Made by a program: the position numbers and the translations under genes. Below the pieces are notes generated by a model that saw nothing but the letters and a program-made list of their open reading frames with translations, did not search any database and was not told the DNA's origin. A stretch of DNA of 64,000 nucleotides from Halorubrum ruber (GTDB lineage: Archaea > Halobacteriota > Halobacteria > Halobacteriales > Haloferacaceae): assembly GCF_018228765.1 (NCBI RefSeq), contig NZ_CP073695.1, positions 2,403,218 to 2,467,217 on the forward strand, read 5' to 3'. Each line of letters opens with the position of its first letter. Positions within the stretch are counted from its first letter, which is position 1. This document shows positions 61,517-64,000 of the stretch, one piece after another.

Positions 61517-61897
61517 ATGTCTCACCCACCGGACGAACGCGCCGACGAACTACTGAGCGCGGCCCGCACGGCGACGGGCGACGAGCTGCGGAGCCTCACG
61601 TACTTCACGGAGGCGGACGTCGAGCAGCTGTACCTCCGCAGCGACCTGAGCCGGACCGCCGACTTGGTCGGGTTCGCCGAGAACGAGCGGCAGGGGTTCC
61701 ACGCGCAGTCGATGTACGCGGACACCCAGCTCGGCGACTACCGGTTCACGGTCCGCGTCTTCGAGAACGGCTACCTCACGCGCGTCATCGCCAACGACCA
61801 CGGCGTGTGGGTGACGACCGACTCGATGGAGATGGACCGGTTCGAGGAGCTGGCGAGCGCGCTCGCCGCGATCCTCCGGTCGTTCGATCACGCCTGA
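61517..61897 (+). CDS. Small soluble protein, haloarchaeal conserved hypothetical
   Basis: A 126-residue acidic protein (MSHPPDERADELLSAARTATGDELRSLTYFTEADVEQLYLRSDL). No membrane helix or known catalytic motif is visible. A two-part alpha/beta shape is likely: a helical N-half, then GDYRFTVRVFENGYLTRVIANDHGVWVTTDSM with beta strands. Homologues of this shape are common in haloarchaea but I know no function. It converges with the receiver gene. Confidence 0.75.
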   Translation: MSHPPDERADELLSAARTATGDELRSLTYFTEADVEQLYLRSDLSRTADLVGFAENERQGFHAQSMYADTQLGDYRFTVRVFENGYLTRVIANDHGVWVTTDSMEMDRFEELASALAAILRSFDHA

Positions 61898-61924
61898 CCA
61901 CTGGACGTCATTTAAAAGGGCTGC

Positions 61925-62284
61925 TCACCCGAGATGGCTCTCGAACTCGCCGACCAGCTCGTCGGCGTCGACGGGCTTGGTCACGTACCCGTCGGCGCCC
62001 GCCTTCACCGCCTCCATCATCTTCTCCTGCTGGTCGACGCTCGTACACATCACGATCACCGCGTCGGGCCAGCGGTCCTTGATCTCGGCGGTCGCCTCGA
62101 TCCCGGTCATCTCCGGCATCACGACGTCCATTGACACCGCGTCCGGCTCGTACGCCTCGAAGAGATCGACCGCCTCTGCGCCGTTCTCCGCCTCGTCGAC
62201 GACCTCGAACCGGTCCGCCAGCGCGTCCCGGACGACGGTCCGCTGGAAGGAGGAGTCGTCGACGACGAGCACCCGCTCGGTCAT
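61925..62284 (-). CDS. Stand-alone CheY-like receiver
   Basis: A 119-residue single receiver domain. Key residues are Asp9 and Asp10 (acidic pocket), phospho-acceptor Asp53 (SMDVVMPEMTG), Thr81 and Lys103 (VTKP). All are intact, so it should be phosphorylated. CheY controls archaeal flagellar switching, but no chemotaxis genes are near, so it may serve another kinase. It converges with the 61517 gene and diverges from the PhoU gene. Confidence 0.88.
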   Translation of the reverse strand: MTERVLVVDDSSFQRTVVRDALADRFEVVDEAENGAEAVDLFEAYEPDAVSMDVVMPEMTGIEATAEIKDRWPDAVIVMCTSVDQQEKMMEAVKAGADGYVTKPVDADELVGEFESHLG

Positions 62285-62478
62285 ACTCGTTCTCTCCGCC
62301 AGATCGATATAAGCGCGCGGATCGCTCGGCACGACACGGGCTGGGACACGGGGACCGGCGTGGGGGCAACTCGGTGTCGGGGTGTGACCCCCTCGCAACC
62401 GTCATCCCTTGTATATTCGATGAAGCATATAATGAACATGGGAACAAGGTTAAGGTGTATCCCGCGATACGGTCGCGT

Positions 62479-63510
62479 ATGGAAACGCGGAAGGTCCAGC
62501 GGTTGGGGCCGTCGACGCTGGCGATGACCCTCCCGGCCGAGTGGGCACAGGAACACGGCGTGAACAAGGGCGACGAGGTGTCGCTGCGGATGGGCGGCAA
62601 GGGGACGCTCACGGTGCTCCCCGAGTCGGTGAGCACCGAGGAGTCGGAGGCCGTCATCAACGCGGACGGGCTCGACGCGCGCTCGCTCGAACGCGCGATC
62701 GTCGCGCAGTACGTGCTGGGGCGGCGCGTGATCCACGTCCGCAGCGAGGGGACGCTCGACAGCGAGCACATCAACGCGGTGTACAAGGCGGAGACCCAGC
62801 TGATGGGGCTCGGCGTCATCGAGGAGACCCCGGAGGACATCTCGATCCGCTGCTCGGTCGACCCCGAGGACTTCACCCTCGACAACCTGCTCGAACGCTT
62901 GGAGAACACCGGCTCGACGATGCGGGGCGAGGGCGTGAAGGCGCTCGCGCACGGCAACCCGGACCTCGCGCAGCGCGCGCTCAACCGCGAGCGGCAGGCG
63001 AACAAGATCTTCGTCCTCCTGCTCCGGCTCATCTTCACCGCCTACCAGAACCCGAACCTCGCGCGCGCCGTCGGCCTCGAAGAGGGGTTCCCCCTGATCG
63101 GCTACCGCTCCGTCGCGAAGAACCTCGAACTCACCGCGGACAACGCGGAGGACATCGCCGAGATCGTGATGGAGGCCGAGGGCCACACCCTCGACGTCGA
63201 CAGCGCGACGATGCGGCAGATCCGCGAGTTCACCGACCAGGTGGACGAGCTGACCGCGCTCGCGGTCCGGGCGGTCGTCGAGCGCGACTACGACCTCACC
63301 GTCGAGTGCCGCGACCTGTTCTCGCGGCTGGAGGACCGCGAACAGGAGATCCTCGCCGAGCTGCCGGACGACCTGGACAACGAGACGCTGCTGATGACCC
63401 GCGAGGTGCTCGTCAGCCTCCAGCACACCGCGGAGTACGCCATGCGGAACGCGGAGATCGCGGCGAACCTCGCGCTCAACGAGGCGTCGGACCACGTCGA
63501 GATAATCTGA
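62479..63510 (+). CDS. PhoU-family protein with N-terminal AbrB/SpoVT-like domain
   Basis: A 343-residue regulator. The first ~50 residues form a swapped-hairpin AbrB-like DNA-binding domain (METRKVQRLGPSTLAMTLPAEWAQEHGVNKGDEVSLRM). PhoU helical domains follow (ANKIFVLLLRLIFTAYQN; ELTADNAEDIAEIVMEAEGHTL; AVVERDYDLTVECRDLFSRLED). Such fusions link phosphate signalling to transcription in archaea. No phosphate transporter adjoins it. The TTAAGG and ATATAATG stretches about 27-50 nt upstream are promoter candidates. Confidence 0.88.
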   Translation: METRKVQRLGPSTLAMTLPAEWAQEHGVNKGDEVSLRMGGKGTLTVLPESVSTEESEAVINADGLDARSLERAIVAQYVLGRRVIHVRSEGTLDSEHINAVYKAETQLMGLGVIEETPEDISIRCSVDPEDFTLDNLLERLENTGSTMRGEGVKALAHGNPDLAQRALNRERQANKIFVLLLRLIFTAYQNPNLARAVGLEEGFPLIGYRSVAKNLELTADNAEDIAEIVMEAEGHTLDVDSATMRQIREFTDQVDELTALAVRAVVERDYDLTVECRDLFSRLEDREQEILAELPDDLDNETLLMTREVLVSLQHTAEYAMRNAEIAANLALNEASDHVEII

Positions 63511-63632
63511 TCGCGACGCGTCGCCCGCGCCCCGGTCGTCGCGGGGGTCCGCCCCGGCTGTCGCGGGGGTCCCTCCCCGGCCCGTGTCGCGCGGTTCGCA
63601 TGAACTAAGTGGTCCCCCGCGAAGCGGTTCGT

Positions 63633-63815
63633 ATGAGCGAGGGTTCCATCGAATCGGACAAGGAGGTCGGCGTCGCGCTCGCGCTCGGCGCCATCGCGGT
63701 CGTCGGCGCCGTGGTGATGCTAGCGTACCCGGGACAGCTCGGGAAGGCGTGGGGGTTCGCGGGCGCGTTCGTCTTCGCGACGCTCGCCGTCGGCGCGGTC
63801 CAGCTGTTCGACTGA
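63633..63815 (+). CDS. Small two-helix membrane protein (60 aa)
   Basis: MSEGSIESDKEVGVALALGAIAVVGAVVMLAY leads two hydrophobic segments (about 13-31 and 40-58). The start ATG 63633 is preferred over an in-frame GTG 24 nt upstream. It is a conserved-looking haloarchaeal small membrane protein with unknown role. Confidence 0.7.
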   Translation: MSEGSIESDKEVGVALALGAIAVVGAVVMLAYPGQLGKAWGFAGAFVFATLAVGAVQLFD

Positions 63816-63896
63816 GCGACCGATCCGCGCCGCGAGACGGCCGACCGGTCGAAGAGACGAGAAACCGTTAAGAACGTCAGACGCGTATGTCCGGTA

Positions 63897-64000
63897 ATGA
63901 GCGAGTACACCGAGGAGGAACAGCGGATCCTCGCGTACCTCACGGACAGCGTCACCCGTGGCGAGCGGTACGTTCGCTCGAAGACGATCGCCGACGCGAT
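63897..64000 (+). CDS. Start of a small HTH-like protein, truncated by the window end
   Basis: Thirty-four residues are visible: MSEYTEEEQRILAYLTDSV, then TRGERYVRSKTIADA. This is the first part of a winged-helix-like fold common to small haloarchaeal proteins (an ILxYL...SKxIA pattern). A CGTTAAGAA box at 63866-63874 lies about 27 nt before the ATG. The rest lies outside the window, so no further call is possible. Confidence 0.65.
   Translation, partial: MSEYTEEEQRILAYLTDSVTRGERYVRSKTIADA

Noticed and set aside
63535..63590. Two GTCGCGGGGGTCC copies after the PhoU-family gene
   Set aside because: Only two imperfect copies in low-complexity GC DNA; not enough to call a repeat.
1..64000. tRNA, rRNA, integrase or intact insertion-sequence transposase genes
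   Set aside because: None was recognised by eye on either strand; a covariance or profile search would be needed to exclude a tRNA fully.

Overview
The window reads as chromosomal DNA of a haloarchaeon. Support comes from the very GC-rich, strongly acidic protein coding and from a set of archaeal or haloarchaeal genes: ftsZ1-secE-spt5, archaeosortase A and a PGF-CTERM surface protein, archaeal diphthine synthase, DtdA-type D-aminoacyl-tRNA deacylase, glycerol-1-phosphate dehydrogenase (egsA), a halocyanin-type blue copper protein, MBF1, and Tat lipoproteins. Many genes have a TATA-like box 22-30 nt before the start codon, as expected for leaderless haloarchaeal transcripts. The repeats described below feel Halorubrum-like, but that genus call rests on memory only.

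Layout. 1-5650: tail of a PhzF-like gene, a small membrane protein, a Na+/Ca2+ exchanger, dtdA, then ftsZ1-secE-spt5. 5.7-10 kb: artA, a MgtC/DUF4010 membrane protein, two CBS-pair proteins and dphB. 10.1-14 kb: 2-oxoacid:ferredoxin oxidoreductase (korAB) with an Lrp-type regulator and an acetyltransferase. 14.1-20.9 kb: ileS, the PGF-CTERM protein, an aminotransferase and a YdjM-like membrane protein. 20.9-25.3 kb: repeat/structured element A, an FAD oxidoreductase, a zinc-ribbon/Hsp20 pair and a histidine kinase. 25.4-28.8 kb: radical SAM and metallo-beta-lactamase pair, then a HAD phosphatase. 28.9-34 kb: a cytochrome b6f/bc-type cluster with a membrane-anchored blue copper protein and no Rieske gene. 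34-43.8 kb: NAD-kinase-like protein, lipoprotein, M28 peptidase, DUF420, egsA, LysE exporter, DUF2103, two membrane proteins and an ArsA-family ATPase. 43.9-44.8 kb: repeat/structured element B, a remnant of the aroA 3' end and a small membrane gene. 44.8-53.5 kb: aroA, mbf1, DICT protein, tpiA, dnaK, a frameshifted dnaJ, a cupin followed by ten 37-bp tandem repeats, and an AMP-ligase-like half-protein. 53.5-60.1 kb: a five-gene peptide/solute ABC importer whose second permease is frameshifted. 60.3-64 kb: an AglJ-like glycosyltransferase, a CheY-like receiver, a PhoU-family protein and small haloarchaeal genes.

The most notable non-genic content is two copies of a complex intergenic element (A at about 20.9-21.5 kb, B at 43.9-44.35 kb). 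Each has [13 protein letters not shown] boxes spaced roughly 58-60 bp apart, followed by a structured block. The long stem of that block is kept through three compensatory base-pair changes between the copies. Other oddities are a 60-bp double-hairpin insertion flanked by 5-bp direct repeats at the dnaK 3' end, amplification of the cupin gene end into a 37-bp minisatellite, and single-base frameshifts in dnaJ and a permease gene.
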